A stretch of 64,000 nucleotides of DNA, taken from positions 310,001 through 374,000 of the forward strand of contig CAAEJV010000017.1 of assembly GCA_900756155.1 (NCBI GenBank), given 5' to 3'. Source of the DNA: Pasteurellaceae bacterium. Lineage in GTDB: Bacteria; Pseudomonadota; Gammaproteobacteria; Enterobacterales; Pasteurellaceae. Below, piece by piece: positions 19,290-31,174 of this stretch. Numbering within the stretch: the first letter of the stretch is position 1; each line of letters begins with the position of its first letter. A model generated the notes under the pieces. It did not search any database, was not told the DNA's origin, and saw nothing but the letters and a program-made list of their open reading frames with translations. Made by a program: the position numbers and the translations under genes.

Positions 19290-21755
19290 ATGATCATGGA
19301 CAATTTTGATTCGCCATTTCTCTACAATCGACCAAGTCTTGATGTTGAAGGCGTGAAAAAAGCAATTGTTTATAAATTAATTTTCTTAATTGGTCGTTCA
19401 CCAAAAGAGGCGAGTCAACGCGACTGGCTAAATGCGACCCTTCATGCAGTGCGTGATTTAGTGACTGAAGGCTGGATTACCACCGCTCGTCAATCTCGTG
19501 CAGAAGAAACTCGTCGTGTTTATTACCTTTCTATGGAATTCTTAATCGGCCGTACACTTTCTAATGCGATGATCGCAGAAGGTGTTTATGATGTGGCAGA
19601 AAAAGCCCTGGCTGAATTAAATGTTGATTTGGAAGAGATTATTGAAAAAGAAGTGGATCCAGGTTTAGGTAATGGGGGGTTAGGTCGCCTTGCTGCTTGC
19701 TTTATGGACTCACTGGCAACATTAGCCATTCCAGCGATGGGTTACGGTATTCGTTATGAATACGGTATGTTCCGTCAAAAAATTGAAAATGGTCAACAGG
19801 TTGAACGTCCGGATGATTGGTTGGAAAAAGGTGCACCTTGGGAATTTATGCGTCCATCAAAACGTTTCAGTATTGATTTTGGTGGTCATATCTATTTTGA
19901 AGATAAAAAATGTATCTGGAATCCGGCTGAAAAAGTGACCGCACTTGCATACGACCAAATGATCCCAGGCTACAAAAATGATTCGGCATCGACTTTACGT
20001 TTATGGTCTGCTCATGGTGGAGAGTTATTTGATTTAGCTGAATTTAACCGTGGTGATCATTTAGCAGCGGTGGCAACTCGTTCGGCTAATCAAAACCTTT
20101 CTCGCGTACTTTATCCAGATGATTCTACCTGGAATGGTCGTGAGTTACGTTTACGTCAAGAGTACTTCTTGGTATCTGCATCTTTGCAAGATATTCTCCG
20201 TCGCCATTTAAGAACCCATGGTACATTGGATAATCTTGCTGATAAAGTAGCGATTCACTTGAATGATACCCACCCGGCATTAGCCATTCCTGAGTTGATG
20301 CGTATTTTAATCGATTTACATGGTTACTCATGGCAAAACGCTTGGGATGTGACTCGTCGAATCTTCTCTTATACTTGCCATACTTTAATGTCAGAAGCAT
20401 TAGAAACCTGGCCGGTAGAAATGATGGCGAAGATCTTACCGCGTCACTTACAAATGATTTTTGAAATCAATGATCATTTTCTTGAATATGTGAAAACTTA
20501 TGTCACGACTGATATGGACTTTATCCGTCGCGTTTCACTTATCGAAGAAGGGTATCAACGTAAAGTGCGTATGGGATGGTTGTCCGTTGTTGGTTCTCAT
20601 AAAGTGAACGGTGTTGCGGCAATTCACTCAGATCTTATGGTGACATCAACCTTTGCTGATTTTGCTCGTATCTATCCAGAACGTTTCACCAATGTAACAA
20701 ACGGTGTGACACCGCGTCGTTGGCTTGCCGTAGCAAACCCGAAATTAGCGGCTTTATTTGATCAATATATTGGTTCTGAATGGCGTTGCGATTTAAGCCA
20801 AATTGAAAAACTTAAAGCCTTTGCAGATAAAGGTGAATTTAAGCGTGCAGTTGCGGATATTAAATACGATAACAAAGTGAAATTAGCACAATATGTGAAG
20901 AAAACACTTGATATTGATTTAGATCCACATGCTTTATTTGATGTACAAGTAAAACGTATTCACGAATACAAACGTCAAATGCTTAATGTGTTACACATTA
21001 TTGCTCGTTACAACGAAATGCTTGCTCATCCAGAAAAAGATTGGCAGCCACGTGTGTTCATTTTAGCGGGTAAAGCGGCTTCAGCTTACTATGCAGCAAA
21101 ACAAACCATTCGTTTAATTAACGATGTCGCGAATGTTATCAATAATGATGAACGCTTAAAAGGTCGTTTAAAAGTTGTCTTTATTCCGAACTACAGCGTA
21201 AGTCTTGCACAATTAATCATTCCAGCGGCAGATATTTCTGAGCAAATCTCTCTTGCAGGAACAGAAGCATCAGGTACCAGTAACATGAAGTTTGCCTTAA
21301 ATGGTGCGTTAACATTGGGTACGCTTGATGGAGCGAACGTTGAGATTTTAGATAATGTTGGTGAAGACCACATCTTTATCTTTGGTAATACGGTTGAACA
21401 AGTGGAAGCATTACGTCGCGAAGGTTATCGTCCGTTTGATTATTATCAAAATGACGAGCAATTACGTGAAGTTATTGACCAAATTATCCGTGGTGATTTC
21501 TCGCCGGAAGAACCGAACCGTTATCACTCTCTCATTCAAGGTTTACAATACCACGATTATTATCAATCTTTTGCTGATTTCCGCAGTTATGTGGAAGCGC
21601 AAAAAGCAGTAGATAAAAAATATCAAGATCGTGACGTGTGGATAGCAAGTACCATTCAAAATATGGTGAACATGGGCTTCTTCTCATCAGACCGTACAAT
21701 TCTTGAATATGCGAAAAATATCTGGAAAATTGAACCGTTAAAACTCGAGAAGTAA
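19290..21755 (+). CDS. glgP: Glycogen/maltodextrin phosphorylase
   Basis: 821 residues from the ATG at 19290, chosen because GAGG is 11 bases ahead; the frame is open to 19257. Releases glucose-1-phosphate from glycogen with pyridoxal phosphate. It has the [20 protein letters not shown] glucan-binding segment near residue 120 and the PLP site [14 protein letters not shown] near residue 655, where Lys binds the cofactor. It is the last glg gene, with terminators on both sides. If malQ is truly lost, this enzyme is the main outlet for linear dextrins here. Confidence 0.97.
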   Translation: MIMDNFDSPFLYNRPSLDVEGVKKAIVYKLIFLIGRSPKEASQRDWLNATLHAVRDLVTEGWITTARQSRAEETRRVYYLSMEFLIGRTLSNAMIAEGVYDVAEKALAELNVDLEEIIEKEVDPGLGNGGLGRLAACFMDSLATLAIPAMGYGIRYEYGMFRQKIENGQQVERPDDWLEKGAPWEFMRPSKRFSIDFGGHIYFEDKKCIWNPAEKVTALAYDQMIPGYKNDSASTLRLWSAHGGELFDLAEFNRGDHLAAVATRSANQNLSRVLYPDDSTWNGRELRLRQEYFLVSASLQDILRRHLRTHGTLDNLADKVAIHLNDTHPALAIPELMRILIDLHGYSWQNAWDVTRRIFSYTCHTLMSEALETWPVEMMAKILPRHLQMIFEINDHFLEYVKTYVTTDMDFIRRVSLIEEGYQRKVRMGWLSVVGSHKVNGVAAIHSDLMVTSTFADFARIYPERFTNVTNGVTPRRWLAVANPKLAALFDQYIGSEWRCDLSQIEKLKAFADKGEFKRAVADIKYDNKVKLAQYVKKTLDIDLDPHALFDVQVKRIHEYKRQMLNVLHIIARYNEMLAHPEKDWQPRVFILAGKAASAYYAAKQTIRLINDVANVINNDERLKGRLKVVFIPNYSVSLAQLIIPAADISEQISLAGTEASGTSNMKFALNGALTLGTLDGANVEILDNVGEDHIFIFGNTVEQVEALRREGYRPFDYYQNDEQLREVIDQIIRGDFSPEEPNRYHSLIQGLQYHDYYQSFADFRSYVEAQKAVDKKYQDRDVWIASTIQNMVNMGFFSSDRTILEYAKNIWKIEPLKLEK

Positions 21756-21774
21756 GTTCTTTTCCACTCATAGA

Positions 21775-21810
21775 AAACCCTGTCGGATTATTTCCACAGG
21801 GTTTCTTTTT
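21775..21810 (+). terminator. Terminator after glgP
   Basis: AAACCCTGT and ACAGGGTTT form a 9-bp stem with a 12-base loop, followed by CTTTTT. Confidence 0.88.
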
Positions 21811-21860
21811 ATGCTAAAATCCACCGTCAAATTTATTGTTCATTCAGATTAGGAAAAAGT

Positions 21861-22334
21861 ATGAAAGTTTTAGAAGGTGCGGTAGCGGCGCCAAATGCTA
21901 AAATCGCAGTGGTGATTGCTCGTTTTAACAGTTTTATTAATGAAAGTTTATTAGAAGGTGCGGTAGATGCATTAAAACGTATCGGCCAAGTGAAAGATGA
22001 GAATATTACAATCGTTCGTGCACCAGGTGCGTATGAACTTCCATTAGTAGCACGTCGTTTAGCTGAAAGCAAAAAATTTGATGCAATCGTGGCACTAGGT
22101 ACAGTAATCCGTGGTGGTACAGCTCACTTTGAATATGTAGCGGGTGAAGCAAGCAGCGGTTTAGGTCAAGTAGCAATGCAAGCTGAAATTCCAGTGGCAT
22201 TTGGTGTTTTAACGACTGAAAACATTGAACAAGCTATTGAACGCGCAGGTACTAAAGCAGGTAACAAAGGCGCTGAAGCAGCATTAACTGCACTTGAAAT
22301 GGTGAACCTTTTACAACAAATTGATGCGGCATAA
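21861..22334 (+). CDS. ribH: 6,7-dimethyl-8-ribityllumazine synthase
   Basis: 157 residues, standard length. Condenses ribityl-aminouracil with dihydroxybutanone phosphate in riboflavin synthesis and forms an icosahedral cytosolic shell. Recognised by [32 protein letters not shown] and the [19 protein letters not shown] segment holding the catalytic histidine. It lies 5 bases before nusB, the usual pairing. No FMN riboswitch is visible upstream. Confidence 0.97.
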   Translation: MKVLEGAVAAPNAKIAVVIARFNSFINESLLEGAVDALKRIGQVKDENITIVRAPGAYELPLVARRLAESKKFDAIVALGTVIRGGTAHFEYVAGEASSGLGQVAMQAEIPVAFGVLTTENIEQAIERAGTKAGNKGAEAALTALEMVNLLQQIDAA

Positions 22335-22339
22335 TTCCA

Positions 22340-22777
22340 ATGACAGAGAAAAAAGAACCTGTAAAAAAAGTATCGCCACGTCGTAGAGCGAGAGAATGTG
22401 CGGTTCAAGCATTATATTCTTGGGCGCTGTCTGGTAATGCACCAGAACAAGTGGAACTCACGTTCGTTGTGGATCAAGATTTAAAAGGTGTGGATAAACC
22501 TTATTTTAGCCGCCTTTTTCGTCAAACCGTTGCGAATGTAGAAGCCGTTGATTTTTCAATGAGCCATTATTTAGATCGTGCGTTGGATGAATTAGATCCG
22601 ATTGAAAAAGCGATTTTGCGTTTAGCGGTTTACGAACTTCAATTTGAGCCAGATGTACCGTATAAAGTGGCGATTAATGAGGCAATTGAAGTGGCGAAAG
22701 TGTTTGGTGCAGATGAGAGCCATAAATACATTAACGGTGTATTGGATAAAGTCGCTCCTGCATTAGGTCGCAAATAA
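22340..22777 (+). CDS. nusB: Transcription antitermination factor NusB
   Basis: 145 residues, all-helical. With NusE it binds boxA RNA in rRNA and phage antitermination. Shows the typical [19 protein letters not shown] start and the C-terminal [29 protein letters not shown] helix pair (conserved NEA..IAK..G...SHKFVNGVLD pattern). Immediately follows ribH and is ended by a hairpin before thiL. Confidence 0.97.
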   Translation: MTEKKEPVKKVSPRRRARECAVQALYSWALSGNAPEQVELTFVVDQDLKGVDKPYFSRLFRQTVANVEAVDFSMSHYLDRALDELDPIEKAILRLAVYELQFEPDVPYKVAINEAIEVAKVFGADESHKYINGVLDKVAPALGRK

Positions 22778-22790
22778 TTATTCAAATGTA

Positions 22791-22820
22791 GGGTAGACAA
22801 ATGTCTGCCCTTTGTTTTTT
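22791..22820 (+). terminator. Terminator between nusB and thiL
   Basis: GGGTAGACA and TGTCTGCCC (one G-T pair) form the stem, followed by TTTGTTTTTT. The short A-A loop would open one more pair. Confidence 0.8.
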
Positions 22821-22834
22821 GGTGCGCAGATAAA

Positions 22835-23815
22835 ATGAGTACGGGTGAATTTGATCTTATAGGGCGATACTTCTCAATACAAAAAGGCAATCAACACTTT
22901 GTTGATTTCAGTATTGGGGATGATTGTGCGATCACTCATATTCCAGAAGGCTATCAGCTTGCCATTACCACTGATACAATGGTCGAGGGCACGCATTTTT
23001 TATCTTCCATTTCTCCAAAAGATTTAGCTTATAAAGTTATCGCGACAAATCTAAGTGATTTAGCTGCTATGGGCGCGAAACCTGCTTGGATTTCTCTTGC
23101 ACTCACATTACCTAAAGTTGATGAAAACTGGCTAAGCCAATTTAGTCAAAGTCTGTTTGATGTATTAAATCAATATGATGTGACGTTAATTGGTGGCGAT
23201 ACAACGAAAGGCCCACTTTCTGTCACCATTACGGCACAAGGTTTCGTACCAAAAGGAAAGGCTTTATTCCGACATAACGCGAAGGTTGGAGATTTAATTT
23301 ATGTATCGGGCACGTTAGGTGATAGTGCGGCGGGTTTAAATTGGATCTTACAGGGTAAAAGTGCGGTCGATTTTGATACGGAATTTTTAGTCAAACGCCA
23401 TTTTCACCCGACGCCACGGGTTGAATTAGGTCAAGCCTTGATAGATGTAGCGCATTCATGCATTGATATTTCAGATGGTCTTGTCGCTGATTTAGGACAT
23501 ATTTTAACGAGAAGCCAATGTTCTGCGGAGATTGATTTATCCTTCTTGTCGTTATCTACATCACTCAAAAAAACATATCGCTTAGAAAAAGCAGAAGCGT
23601 TTGCATTAAGTGGCGGGGAAGATTATGAGCTTTGCTTTACGGTTCCCGCAAATAAAAAATCTGAGATTGAGACGTTATCTCAATCGTTGAATATACCTTG
23701 CACTTGTATCGGAAAAATTGTTCAGCAAAATAACAATCAGATTACTTTTTTAAAAGATGGACGTGTAATCAATTATCAAGCACCGTCTGGTTTCGATCAT
23801 TTTAAGGATAAATAA
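22835..23815 (+). CDS. thiL: Thiamine-monophosphate kinase
   Basis: 326 residues. Phosphorylates thiamine monophosphate to the active cofactor thiamine diphosphate. PurM/AIR-synthase fold: SIGDDCAITHIP near residue 28, TDTMVEGTHF, LIGGDTTKG and CIDISDGLVADLGH hold the metal- and ATP-binding aspartates. Overlaps the next gene as TAATG, which implies coupling with pgpA. An internal uptake signal lies at 23360-23368. Confidence 0.95.
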   Translation: MSTGEFDLIGRYFSIQKGNQHFVDFSIGDDCAITHIPEGYQLAITTDTMVEGTHFLSSISPKDLAYKVIATNLSDLAAMGAKPAWISLALTLPKVDENWLSQFSQSLFDVLNQYDVTLIGGDTTKGPLSVTITAQGFVPKGKALFRHNAKVGDLIYVSGTLGDSAAGLNWILQGKSAVDFDTEFLVKRHFHPTPRVELGQALIDVAHSCIDISDGLVADLGHILTRSQCSAEIDLSFLSLSTSLKKTYRLEKAEAFALSGGEDYELCFTVPANKKSEIETLSQSLNIPCTCIGKIVQQNNNQITFLKDGRVINYQAPSGFDHFKDK

Positions 23816-24302
23816 TGAAGAGTTCACCACTTGATAGAGTTAACTTAAAAAATCCAGTTCACTTACTTGCATTAGGTTTCGGTTCAGGATTAATTCGTCC
23901 AGCACCGGGTACATGGGGAAGTTTAGCTGGAACGATTTTAGGTTCGGCATTATTAGCTTGTCTTGGACTAAAAATCTTCTTAATTTTGACCGCACTTTGC
24001 TTTGCGCTTGGCTGTTATCTATGTCAAAAAACGGCTGATGATATGGGCGTTCATGATCACGGCTCCATTGTTTGGGATGAATTTGTTGGGGTATTTATCG
24101 TGTTAGCCGCAATTCCAACTTTATCCTTGCCTTGGATTGTGATTGCCTTTGTATTGTTTCGTTTCTTCGATATTTTAAAACCTTATCCAATCCGATACTT
24201 TGATCAAAAACTAGAAAGTGGTTTTGGGATTATGGTGGATGACGTTTTAGCGGCAGTTTATGCTGTTATCGTGATTGCGATATTACGTATTGTAGGCTTG
24301 CC

Positions 24303-24309
<7 letters not shown>
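23815..24309 (+). CDS. pgpA: Phosphatidylglycerophosphatase A
   Basis: 164 residues, integral membrane protein. Dephosphorylates phosphatidylglycerol phosphate in phospholipid synthesis. Typical PgpA segments are GSGLIRPAPGTWGSLAG, DDMGVHDHGSIVWDEFVG and FRFFDILKPYPIRYFDQ, plus four to five hydrophobic helices. Its ATG overlaps the thiL stop and its stop overlaps the next start by 7 bases. Confidence 0.95.
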
Positions 24310-26002
<1,693 letters not shown>

Positions 26003-26108
26003 GAAACAAAATAAAACAAAATTTTGCTCATTATAGAAGAAAGAGAAGTAAAACTCACGGCTCTTTTGTTGTAATATAGCGAGCTAATATTCATCATAAG
26101 GGAAGACT

Positions 26109-26795
26109 ATGCGAACCTTTCTAAAATTAACGTGGATTTCAACCGCACTTTTATTAACGGCTTGTAGCACCATTTCAAAAGAGCCGGTTAAGCACATTGA
26201 TATGTATGTAAAGCCTTATTACGATGCCAGAGATGGGCGACTTGAACAGATTAATGTGAACAAAGATATTGATGCGTTATTACTGAAAAATACACAAAAA
26301 GATTTTGAAAGTGCGGTCAATATTATTGAGAAAAAAGTGGATTTTGTTTCTCCGATGACGATGTTTGCACTTTCTGCTCGTGCTTATGATTTTGGCTTGC
26401 GTGATGAAGCGGTAAAATGGTTTTATCGTGGGCAAAACCGTTTAATCACCGCGTTATATGTGTTGGATTTAGATAAATTGACGGTATCGAATAACACGGC
26501 ATTTGGGCAATTAGTGGGACAGCATGTTAATCCATATGCGTTCTGTGATTTGAATAAGCAACACAAAGCGGCGCAAGATGCGATTGACTGGGCTAAAAAA
26601 CATCCGTATCAAGCAGTGTTTTTACCTCAATTACCAAGTAAGCATCAAGATAGAAAACTGGCATTAAAAGAAGCAGAGGCAAAACTTGATGCACGTTTAG
26701 TTGAGCAAGACCGCTATTTTGCTAATCCTGAAAATAAAGCGAAATGGGAAAAAGAACGCCAAGATAACCTGGTGAATGAGCGATTTTGTTGGTGA
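26109..26795 (+). CDS. Lipoprotein of unknown function
   Basis: 228 residues. A signal peptide ends at the lipobox LLTAC (cysteine near residue 19), so the protein is membrane-anchored in the envelope. The mature part is soluble and helical with charged Lys/Glu/Asp-rich stretches (KKVDFVSPMTMFALSARAYDFGLRDEAVKWFYRG resembles a tetratricopeptide-like helix pair, inferred). I do not recognise a named family. It is a single gene between the ferredoxin gene (divergent) and ygiW. Confidence 0.8.
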   Translation: MRTFLKLTWISTALLLTACSTISKEPVKHIDMYVKPYYDARDGRLEQINVNKDIDALLLKNTQKDFESAVNIIEKKVDFVSPMTMFALSARAYDFGLRDEAVKWFYRGQNRLITALYVLDLDKLTVSNNTAFGQLVGQHVNPYAFCDLNKQHKAAQDAIDWAKKHPYQAVFLPQLPSKHQDRKLALKEAEAKLDARLVEQDRYFANPENKAKWEKERQDNLVNERFCW

Positions 26796-26815
26796 TTTTA
26801 AAAAAATTTAAAAAT

Positions 26816-26842
26816 CTTAAGGTTGCTTAAGATTTCATTAAG
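26816..26842 (+). promoter_or_regulatory. Candidate QseB/PmrA-type operator upstream of ygiW-qseBC
   Basis: Three phased hexamers: CTTAAG (26816), CTTAAG (26826) and ATTAAG (26837). The last two are 11 bases apart, as in the PmrA-family box (hexamer-N5-hexamer). Autoregulation by the downstream response regulator is the natural inference. Confidence 0.5.
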
Positions 26843-26940
26843 ATTTGTTGTGTTTAATAAGCATCAACAAGGCGGCAATGAGGATAATCCTTCGCTTTGA
26901 AATATGACTATTTATGCTTAATTTTATTTAGGAGAACATG

Positions 26941-27309
26941 ATGAAAAAATTAGCTTTAGCAACCCTTTTAGCTTTATCTACTTCAGCAGCATTTGCTGGT
27001 TTTAATGGCAACACTGCACAAGGTGGCTTCCAAGGTGGTAACCAAGGTCAACAACTTACAGTTAAACAAGCATTATCTGCGAAAGATAATTCTATGATTA
27101 CCTTAGTCGGTAACATCACTCAACAAATTGATGGTGATGAATATCTTTTCACTGATGGCACAGACCAAATCAAATTGGAAATTAAAAATCGCGTTTGGAA
27201 TGGCTTAAATGTGGGACCTCAGGATAAAATCCGCGTTTACGGTAAATTGGATAATGACGCTTTTGAAAAAGCAGAGCTTGAAGTCATTAGCGTTGAAAAA
27301 TCGCAATAA
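26941..27309 (+). CDS. ygiW: YgiW/BOF-family periplasmic OB-fold protein
   Basis: 122 residues. A cleavable signal peptide (MKKLALATLLALSTSAAFA) is followed by a Gly/Gln-rich linker and the bacterial OB-fold domain (ISLVGNITQQIDGDEYLFTDGT-like segment, then VYGKLDND). In enteric bacteria YgiW is stress-induced and linked to peroxide, acid and QseBC signalling; the ligand is unclear. GGAG at 26931 favours the second of two adjacent ATGs. It precedes qseBC, the usual Pasteurellaceae arrangement, but a hairpin terminator separates them. Confidence 0.88.
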   Translation: MKKLALATLLALSTSAAFAGFNGNTAQGGFQGGNQGQQLTVKQALSAKDNSMITLVGNITQQIDGDEYLFTDGTDQIKLEIKNRVWNGLNVGPQDKIRVYGKLDNDAFEKAELEVISVEKSQ

Positions 27310-27325
27310 TTCATATAATTTGAAG

Positions 27326-27351
27326 TGGTGGGCAAAAGCCCGCCATTTTTT
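27326..27351 (+). terminator. Terminator/attenuator between ygiW and qseB
   Basis: TGGTGGGC and GCCCGCCA (one G-T pair) around AAAA, followed by TTTTTT. It would leave qseBC on partial read-through. Confidence 0.85.
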
Positions 27352-27383
27352 GTTTTGAGAAAAGTAAAAGTGCGGTCAATATT

Positions 27384-28052
27384 ATGCGAGTTTTATTAGT
27401 AGAAGACGATCCTCTCATCGGCAATGGTCTGCAAATTGGTTTAACGAAATCAGGCTTTATTGTAGATTGGTTTACTGATGGGCAAAGTGGATTAAACGCC
27501 TTAATCGGCGCGCCTTATGATGCAGTGGTATTGGATTTAACCCTGCCTAAACTAGATGGTTTGGATGTATTAAAACAATGGCGTTCAAATAATCAAGATG
27601 TGCCTGTATTGATCTTAACTGCACGTGATACATTGGATGAACGCATTAAAGGCATTCAACAAGGTGCCGATGATTATCTTTGCAAACCCTTTGCCTTGGC
27701 GGAAGTGGTGGTGCGATTGCAGGCATTAATTCGTCGTCGTTATGGGCAAGTTAAACCACAAATTGAGCATGGCAATGTTAAACTCGATCCTGCTCAGCGT
27801 AAGGCTTGGTTGAATGAGGATGAAATTACATTAACCGGACGTGAATATAAATTACTCGAGCTTTTTATGCTGAATAAAGAACGAGTGCTTTCACGTGCGA
27901 CCATTGAAGAAAAATTGTCAAATTGGGATGAAGAATTAAGTAGTGGTGCATTGGATGTACACATTTATAATTTACGTCAAAAATTAGGTAAACAATTTAT
28001 TCGTACGGTACATGGCGTAGGCTATGCTTTAGGACAAGTTAATGAAAAATAA
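27384..28052 (+). CDS. qseB: OmpR-family response regulator (QseB/PmrA-like)
   Basis: 222 residues. N-terminal receiver with acidic pocket EDD (residues 7-9), phospho-acceptor Asp in AVVLDLTLP (51) and conserved Lys in CKPF (about 101). C-terminal winged helix binds DNA ([25 protein letters not shown] segment). It overlaps qseC by 11 bases. An uptake signal fills the short leader, and the ATG has no strong Shine-Dalgarno sequence. Confidence 0.93.
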   Translation: MRVLLVEDDPLIGNGLQIGLTKSGFIVDWFTDGQSGLNALIGAPYDAVVLDLTLPKLDGLDVLKQWRSNNQDVPVLILTARDTLDERIKGIQQGADDYLCKPFALAEVVVRLQALIRRRYGQVKPQIEHGNVKLDPAQRKAWLNEDEITLTGREYKLLELFMLNKERVLSRATIEEKLSNWDEELSSGALDVHIYNLRQKLGKQFIRTVHGVGYALGQVNEK

Positions 28053-29397
28053 ACGACTGAGTTTTCGTCTCTTAATCGGTTTAAGTTTGACCGTACTTTG
28101 CGTGTGGTGCATTGCCACGGCTGTTGCCTGGACGGTTGTCAAAAAAGAAGTAAAAGATGTGTTTAATGCACAGCAGGTGCTTTTTGCCGAGCGTTTGGCA
28201 ACCTCTGATTTGAAAAATGTCTTATTGGATGAAAATGCTAATTTTCCACGTGGTGGATTTAAACCACAGAAACGTCATTATGATAATGATGCATTGGCCT
28301 TTGCCATATTTTCTAACAAAGGTGAAAGATTATTAACCGATGGTGATAATGGTGACAAATTTATTTTCCAAAATAAAACCGGATTTAGTAAAGCGCATAT
28401 TTTAGATGATGACGATGAATGGTTGATTTATTGGCAACCTGTTGGTAATGGTGAATTGGTGATCGCCGTAGGTCAAGAGTTAGAATATCGTGAAGAGTTA
28501 GTCAATAAAATGGTTTTCAGCCAAACAGGAATTTGGTTTGCAGGATTACCAGTACTCTTATTGGTCGCGTTTATTGTGATTTATCGTGCATTAAAACCAA
28601 TTAATCGATTGAGTCGAAACGTACAAGCTCGCCGACCAGGTGATGTGTCGTTATTAGAAACCGATGATGTACCAACGGAGACTTTACCGTTAGTCCAAAA
28701 CTTAAATCAATTTTTCACGCGTACCAGTGAACAGTTAGAGCGAGAACGCCGCTTTGTTTCTGATGCAGCACATGAATTACGTAGTCCATTAGCGGCATTA
28801 CGTATTCAAACAGAAGTCGCACAGTTAGCTGGCGATGATGCACAAACTCGTGAAACGGCCTTAGCGCATTTAACCCAAGGTATCGACCGAGCAACTCAAT
28901 TAATCGAACAGCTTCTTACGCTTTCCCGATTAGATAATCTTAAAGAATTAAATCATCAGGAACCCATTGATTGGTCAGAAATTATTACCTCACTTATCGG
29001 TGAGTTATATTTCAGTGCTCAGCAACGTCAAATCGAATTGCAGTTTGAACATCAGGGAGATCCTGCCGTTAAGCAAGGGCAGCCATTATTACTTGCCCAA
29101 ATGTTGAGAAACTTATTGGATAATGCCATAAAATATTGCCCTCAAGGCACTCTGGTTCGTGTGATTTTACAGCCACGTAAAATTCTTATTGAAGATAATG
29201 GCAGTGGTGTTGCGCCAGAAGAATTAGCAAAATTAGGGCAGCGTTTTTATCGTCCTGCAGGACAAAATGAAAAGGGAAGTGGGCTTGGATTGTCTATTGT
29301 GGCAAGAATAGCGGAATTGCATCATTACCGTTTCCGATTAGAAAATATTGAAGCTAACGGGCAAATTCAAGGTTTGCGCGCTATCATTGAGTTATAA
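28042..29397 (+). CDS. qseC: Sensor histidine kinase (QseC-like)
   Basis: 451 residues. Two membrane helices (about 8-30 and 160-182) flank a periplasmic sensor domain of roughly 130 residues. Then HAMP-like linker, the H-box [16 protein letters not shown] (phosphorylated His near 250), N-box [11 protein letters not shown]1 IEDNGSGV and G2 GSGLGLSIV. Autophosphorylates and signals to the adjacent qseB product. The signal (adrenergic compounds, metals or iron in relatives) cannot be inferred. Confidence 0.93.
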   Translation: MKNKRLSFRLLIGLSLTVLCVWCIATAVAWTVVKKEVKDVFNAQQVLFAERLATSDLKNVLLDENANFPRGGFKPQKRHYDNDALAFAIFSNKGERLLTDGDNGDKFIFQNKTGFSKAHILDDDDEWLIYWQPVGNGELVIAVGQELEYREELVNKMVFSQTGIWFAGLPVLLLVAFIVIYRALKPINRLSRNVQARRPGDVSLLETDDVPTETLPLVQNLNQFFTRTSEQLERERRFVSDAAHELRSPLAALRIQTEVAQLAGDDAQTRETALAHLTQGIDRATQLIEQLLTLSRLDNLKELNHQEPIDWSEIITSLIGELYFSAQQRQIELQFEHQGDPAVKQGQPLLLAQMLRNLLDNAIKYCPQGTLVRVILQPRKILIEDNGSGVAPEELAKLGQRFYRPAGQNEKGSGLGLSIVARIAELHHYRFRLENIEANGQIQGLRAIIEL

Positions 29398-29420
29398 AAA
29401 AGGGCGTTTAATACGCCCTT
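29394..29420 (-). terminator. Terminator between convergent qseC and the DUF1439 gene
   Basis: AAGGGCGT and ACGCCCTT form the stem. The T run is on the minus-strand side (A run 29396-29401 on plus), so it mainly ends the leftward gene while overlapping the qseC stop region. Confidence 0.8.
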
Positions 29421-29424
29421 ATTG

Positions 29425-29985
29425 TTAAAACATTCCACCAATTAATTCTAATCGACCTTTCTCAACTTTAATTTCTTTGGCAAATTTCTTAATTAGCATT
29501 TGTTTCATGTCGCTTTCATCCAAGGTGTAAACCGGCATACGACTTAATAGTGCAGCAACACCATCACTTAATAGCGGCATAACGTCTTGGAGTTGATCCA
29601 TGACATTATTAGGTTCGCCAGACCAGCGTAAAATTCGTAGATTTTTTAAATAGAGCGCACCTTCTTGTGCGTTATATTCTGGAACGGCATCAAAGGTTAA
29701 ATGCAATTTAGCCGGATAGGTTTTACCAGATAAACGAATAAGCGTATCAGCCAAACCACTCATTTCAACACGATTACTTTCAGTTTGCCCGATTTGAGTA
29801 ACCAAATCTTTCAACGCATAATCCACTGAAAATAATCCTGGAATACCGAGTTTGTCATTAATCGTGCCTTTTTCACTTAAATATTGGTTAATTTGTTGCT
29901 CACTGATACTGAAGGGAGAGGCTTGTACGGATAGCGTGCAGAAGCCTAAAGTCAGTATAGCGAACGCTTTTTTCAAAAAATGCAT
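29425..29985 (-). CDS. DUF1439 (YceB-like) periplasmic protein
   Basis: 186 residues. A signal peptide ends at SVQA-SP, cleaved by signal peptidase I, unlike the E. coli relative YceB, which is a lipoprotein. The mature part shows the DUF1439 pattern (ISEQQINQYLSEKG near the start, KLHLTFDAVPEYNAQEGALYL, VYTLDESDMKQMLIKKF at the end), a tubular lipid-binding-like fold. Function unknown. Transcribed alone. Confidence 0.8.
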   Translation of the reverse strand: MHFLKKAFAILTLGFCTLSVQASPFSISEQQINQYLSEKGTINDKLGIPGLFSVDYALKDLVTQIGQTESNRVEMSGLADTLIRLSGKTYPAKLHLTFDAVPEYNAQEGALYLKNLRILRWSGEPNNVMDQLQDVMPLLSDGVAALLSRMPVYTLDESDMKQMLIKKFAKEIKVEKGRLELIGGMF

Positions 29986-30072
29986 ATTTTCTCCTTGATT
30001 GAAAAAGAATAAAAATTTTGTAGAATGTATCGCTTATCTTTTCACTATACAATAAAAATTTAAGTAGAGATT

Positions 30073-30795
30073 ATGACTTCGTCATTTAAAGAGCATGTGC
30101 AGAAGCTTCTTGAAAAACACCGTGGGGAACGTGTTTTCCAATTTGAATATTTAGGGAAACATTATTGGTTAAAACAACCCGAGCAATTAAAAGGGATATG
30201 GTTATTATTAAAACCGCATCCAAAGCAACATTTTAAAGAAGAATGTGAGATTCTTCAGCACCTGAATAATATTGGTGCACCAGTACCTAAATTATGTGAT
30301 TTCGGAGATGATTATTTAGTATTGGAAGATGCGGGGCCAACATTAAACAGCTGGCTGAATGATGAAAAATTGTCTTGGGCAGAAAAATCACATATTTTGC
30401 ATTCAGCGATGGAGATATTGATTAGTCTTCATCAACAAGGCATTATTCATGGTCGTCCAGCCATACGAGATATTGCATGGAGAGATGGTCAGATTAGTTT
30501 TATGGACTTTGAATCCCATTCAAAAAGCCATAATGAACATTGGTTGATTACACGTGATATGCTAGCATTTTTATACAGTTTGTGTCGTGTGAAAGGCTTA
30601 GATGATGAAAAGCTTGGTGAATTATTTGATTATTATAAATCTCACTGTCCAACGATTTATTGGGCTGATATGTTGTCATATATGAGAAGATTTCGCTGGC
30701 TTTATTATCTTTTACTTCCGTTTAAACCAATTGCTCGAACGGATTTATTGGCCGTTTATCGGTTATTTGAACATTTAACAAAGGAAAATCTATGA
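30073..30795 (+). CDS. Kinase-fold protein (Bud32/InaA-like), partly degenerate motifs
   Basis: 240 residues with a small-kinase layout: VLEDAG hinge near residue 89, IIHGRPAIRDIAW around 133 in the place of the catalytic loop (usual HGDLxxxN), and ISFMDFE around 152 in the place of the metal-binding DFG/DFE. The catalytic Asp after HG is replaced by Arg, and the metal-binding Asn is not evident, so activity is uncertain. Relatives phosphorylate lipopolysaccharide sugars or proteins. Its stop overlaps the next ATG as ATGA, so the two are translated together. Confidence 0.65.
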   Translation: MTSSFKEHVQKLLEKHRGERVFQFEYLGKHYWLKQPEQLKGIWLLLKPHPKQHFKEECEILQHLNNIGAPVPKLCDFGDDYLVLEDAGPTLNSWLNDEKLSWAEKSHILHSAMEILISLHQQGIIHGRPAIRDIAWRDGQISFMDFESHSKSHNEHWLITRDMLAFLYSLCRVKGLDDEKLGELFDYYKSHCPTIYWADMLSYMRRFRWLYYLLLPFKPIARTDLLAVYRLFEHLTKENL

Positions 30796-30920
30796 AAAAA
30801 TTATTTTTAGTGGCTGTATTAAGTGCTTTGGTAAGCGCTTGTTCTGTGGGTGTTGGCGCTGGTGGCGGCAGTAATGGTGTGGGCGTTGGTGTAGGTCTTG
30901 GAACTGGCTTTGGATTCTAA
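30792..30920 (+). CDS. 42-residue glycine-rich lipoprotein
   Basis: Starts at the ATG overlapping the previous stop, with AAGGA 6-7 bases upstream. A signal peptide MKKLFLVAVLSALVSAC ends in lipobox VSAC (Cys17). The 26-residue mature peptide is almost wholly Gly, Val and Ser with the repeated pattern GVGVGVG and ends in GFGF. It would be a tiny lipid-anchored envelope peptide. Not recognised as a named family. The signal peptide, RBS and ATGA coupling support a real gene. Confidence 0.7.
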   Translation: MKKLFLVAVLSALVSACSVGVGAGGGSNGVGVGVGLGTGFGF

Positions 30921-31034
30921 CTCTCACTTTAAGATAAAGCAAAGTGCGGTCAAAAATCTTAGGTTTTCAAGAAAATTAGCAGAAACCGCTTGATCTTTTG
31001 ATTTAGAACACTATAATACACCCCATATTTCGGA

Positions 31035-31111
31035 CGCGGGGTGGAGCAGCTTGGTAGCTCGTCGGGCTCATAACCCGAAGGCCGTCGGTTCAAATCCGGC
31101 CCCCGCAACCA
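31035..31111 (+). tRNA. Initiator tRNA-fMet (anticodon CAT)
   Basis: 77 bases with encoded CCA. The acceptor arm CGCGGGG/CCCCGCA leaves the unpaired first base (C1-A72) typical of bacterial initiator tRNA. The anticodon stem has the three G-C pairs (GGG/CCC) needed for the P site; anticodon CAT at 31069-31071; GGTTCAAATCC T arm. It stands ahead of rimP-nusA, as metY does in E. coli. Confidence 0.98.
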
Positions 31112-31131
31112 ATAACAAGTTCAGTAAAAAG

Positions 31132-31154
31132 AACCCCAAGTTTGGGGTTTTTTT
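31132..31154 (+). terminator. First terminator after tRNA-fMet
   Basis: AACCCCAA and TTGGGGTT form the stem, followed by seven T residues. Confidence 0.9.
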
Positions 31155-31174
31155 GTACGAGAAATTTAGAAACT

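Noticed and set aside
21811..21860. FMN riboswitch ahead of ribH
   Set aside because: Only about 50 bases between the glgP terminator and ribH; no conserved riboswitch helices seen.
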